Both the position numbers and the translations under genes were made by a program. 64,000 bases of DNA from Seison nebaliae. Taxonomy: Eukaryota; Rotifera; Pararotatoria; Seisonacea; Seisonidae. Position 1 is the first letter of the stretch, and every line of letters begins with the position of its first letter. Below are positions 63,036 to 64,000 of this stretch, one piece after another. The notes under the pieces are model-generated. The model was given only the letters and a program-made list of their open reading frames with translations. It made no database searches and was not told the DNA's origin. The DNA lies in the NCBI GenBank assembly GCA_023231475.1, contig JALJEE010001321.1:1-64000 (forward strand), written 5' to 3'.

Positions 63036-63464
63036 ATGTATAAAATTATCGATCTGTTACCGCCAAACTACGGATATGTGTTGTTGACCGCTCATTGTAG
63101 TGTGTTGATTACGATGTGGACTGGTATCAATTTATGTCGAGCTCGAAAGAAGTATGCCATTACAGCCATGGCCGTTTATAGTGATAAGAGTATGATGTTC
63201 AACTGTTTTATGCGAGCTCATCAAAGTATGCTAGAGATGTATCCATTCTTCCTCTATATGCATCTAATAGGTGGTCTAGTTTATCCCATCAGCATGAGTA
63301 TTAGCGGACTTATCTTTCAATTGGGACGGATCGCTTATGCTCTAGGCTATTATACAGGTGAACCGAATAATCGATTTTGGGGAAGTTTCGGAACTATCAG
63401 TTATTTCCTTTATATCAGTTGGTTCGTATGGATGACACTTCACGACATAATGAAAGTTTGTTAG
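63036..63464 (+). CDS. Mgst3: MAPEG-family microsomal glutathione S-transferase 3-like
   Basis: Integral membrane MAPEG enzyme with glutathione-dependent transferase/peroxidase activity on lipid hydroperoxides, located in the ER or outer mitochondrial membrane. It is a single frame of 142 aa (family about 150). Four hydrophobic helices are visible: residues about 13-31, 72-90, 91-108 and 122-138. The MGST3 signatures are NxxRARKKY near 32-40, MFNCFMRAHQSMLEMYPFFL at about 54-73 with the key RAHQ, and GRIAYALGYYTGEP near 97-110. The ATG at 63036 gives the correct N-terminal helix. Convergent with DPYD. Confidence 0.9.
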   Translation: MYKIIDLLPPNYGYVLLTAHCSVLITMWTGINLCRARKKYAITAMAVYSDKSMMFNCFMRAHQSMLEMYPFFLYMHLIGGLVYPISMSISGLIFQLGRIAYALGYYTGEPNNRFWGSFGTISYFLYISWFVWMTLHDIMKVC

Positions 63465-63634
63465 CGAAAATAAAGAGTGGGAAAGAAATATTAAAAATTA
63501 AGATTTTTATTTATATGATGTGTTAAAAATTGATCAATTATCAATATTCTAAATGACTAATAAATTCAAATTATCTCAATTCTCTATTATTCGGAAAAGC
63601 AAAAAAAAAAGAAAAGATAAAATTAAGCGAAAAA

Positions 63635-64000
63635 TTAGAGTTGTAGTTTCACCACCGTTCCCTCTCGTTTGATGACATGATCTATCGTCTTTGGCACCAT
63701 TTTGATGCAATCGATAATCGGACAAACTGAAGAACATAATGTACATCCTGAAAAGAAGAATTTTAAGTTAATTACGAATTAATAAAACAAAAAAAATTGT
63801 ACGGAAAAAAAAACCTGTACAATCATTGTTGACCGTTGGAATATGAGTGACGGGATCGAAATTGATAGCTTGATATCCTGAGTCGTTACAAGCCATATAA
63901 CACTTTCCACAATTGATGCACATTTCCTGAATTTGAAAAATAGAATTTTGAAAAATTGAAATTTCAACTTCATCAATTAGTGCCACAACTTGTTTCGTGT
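63635..64000 (-). CDS. Dpyd: Dihydropyrimidine dehydrogenase, C-terminal part (partial, runs off the window)
   Basis: Reduces uracil and thymine with NADPH, the first step of pyrimidine breakdown in the cytosol. Only the last three exons are inside: the end of one at 63969-64000 (incomplete), then 63815-63926 and 63635-63747, read on the minus strand. They encode the C-terminal 2x[4Fe-4S] ferredoxin-like domain: [20 protein letters not shown] and [16 protein letters not shown] give all eight cluster cysteines (CxxCxxCxxxC and CxxCxxxCPxxxC). It is preceded by QVVALID-E across an intron. The introns are 67 and 42 bp. The rest of the gene lies beyond base 64000. Confidence 0.93.

Overview
This is a stretch of nuclear DNA from a small invertebrate animal. 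It is AT-rich (roughly two thirds A+T by eye) and eukaryotic: the protein-coding genes are split by GT-AG introns, most of them only 41-59 bp long. The products are animal-specific: a heterotrimeric G-protein beta subunit, BRK1, NECAP, a Kirre/Roughest-type five-Ig receptor, an invertebrate-type EF-hand nicotinamidase and an axonemal dynein heavy chain. I cannot name the species. Codon choice (CGA/CGT arginines), many short CA/GAT/AAC repeats and tiny introns would fit an acariform mite or another small arthropod, but that is only a guess. A marked oddity is that 42 of the 50 introns I could fix by reading frame begin with GTT rather than GTA or GTG.

Layout. 1-5.1 kb is gene-free and rich in microsatellites, with two perfect cAMP-response palindromes. 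5.1-6.4 kb holds the G-beta gene (+). 6.4-9.4 kb is gene-free. BRK1 (-) and the mitochondrial tRNA-modification enzyme MTO1 (+) diverge from a 249-bp shared promoter. A five-exon gene for an unrecognised secreted Cys-containing protein (-) converges on MTO1 so tightly that the two stop codons overlap. The complete 22-exon DNAH2-type axonemal dynein heavy chain (+, 4636 aa) fills 14.6-30.3 kb. YJU2B/CCDC130 (-) and NECAP (+) diverge from a 380-bp promoter at 31.4-31.8 kb. A very large low-complexity acidic/basic protein (-, about 3280 aa in my model) fills 33.3-43.6 kb, followed upstream by the Kirre-type receptor (-, 946 aa) to 47.2 kb. 47.2-58.1 kb has no gene I can support and may be the receptor's regulatory domain.

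58.1-59.3 kb carries two intronless mitochondrial ribosomal protein genes, uL16m then uL14m, head to tail. They are followed by the EF-hand nicotinamidase (-), an MGST3-like MAPEG glutathione transferase (+) and, running off the right edge, the C-terminal iron-sulfur domain of dihydropyrimidine dehydrogenase (-).

Functionally the genes are mostly unrelated housekeeping and cell-biology neighbours. MTO1, uL16m and uL14m all serve mitochondrial translation. G-beta, BRK1 (SCAR/WAVE actin nucleation), NECAP (clathrin coats) and the Ig receptor serve signalling, membrane and adhesion roles. No transposon, tRNA, rRNA or CRISPR array was recognised. All exon models come from reading-frame continuity plus family resemblance recalled from general knowledge. 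No database search was run.
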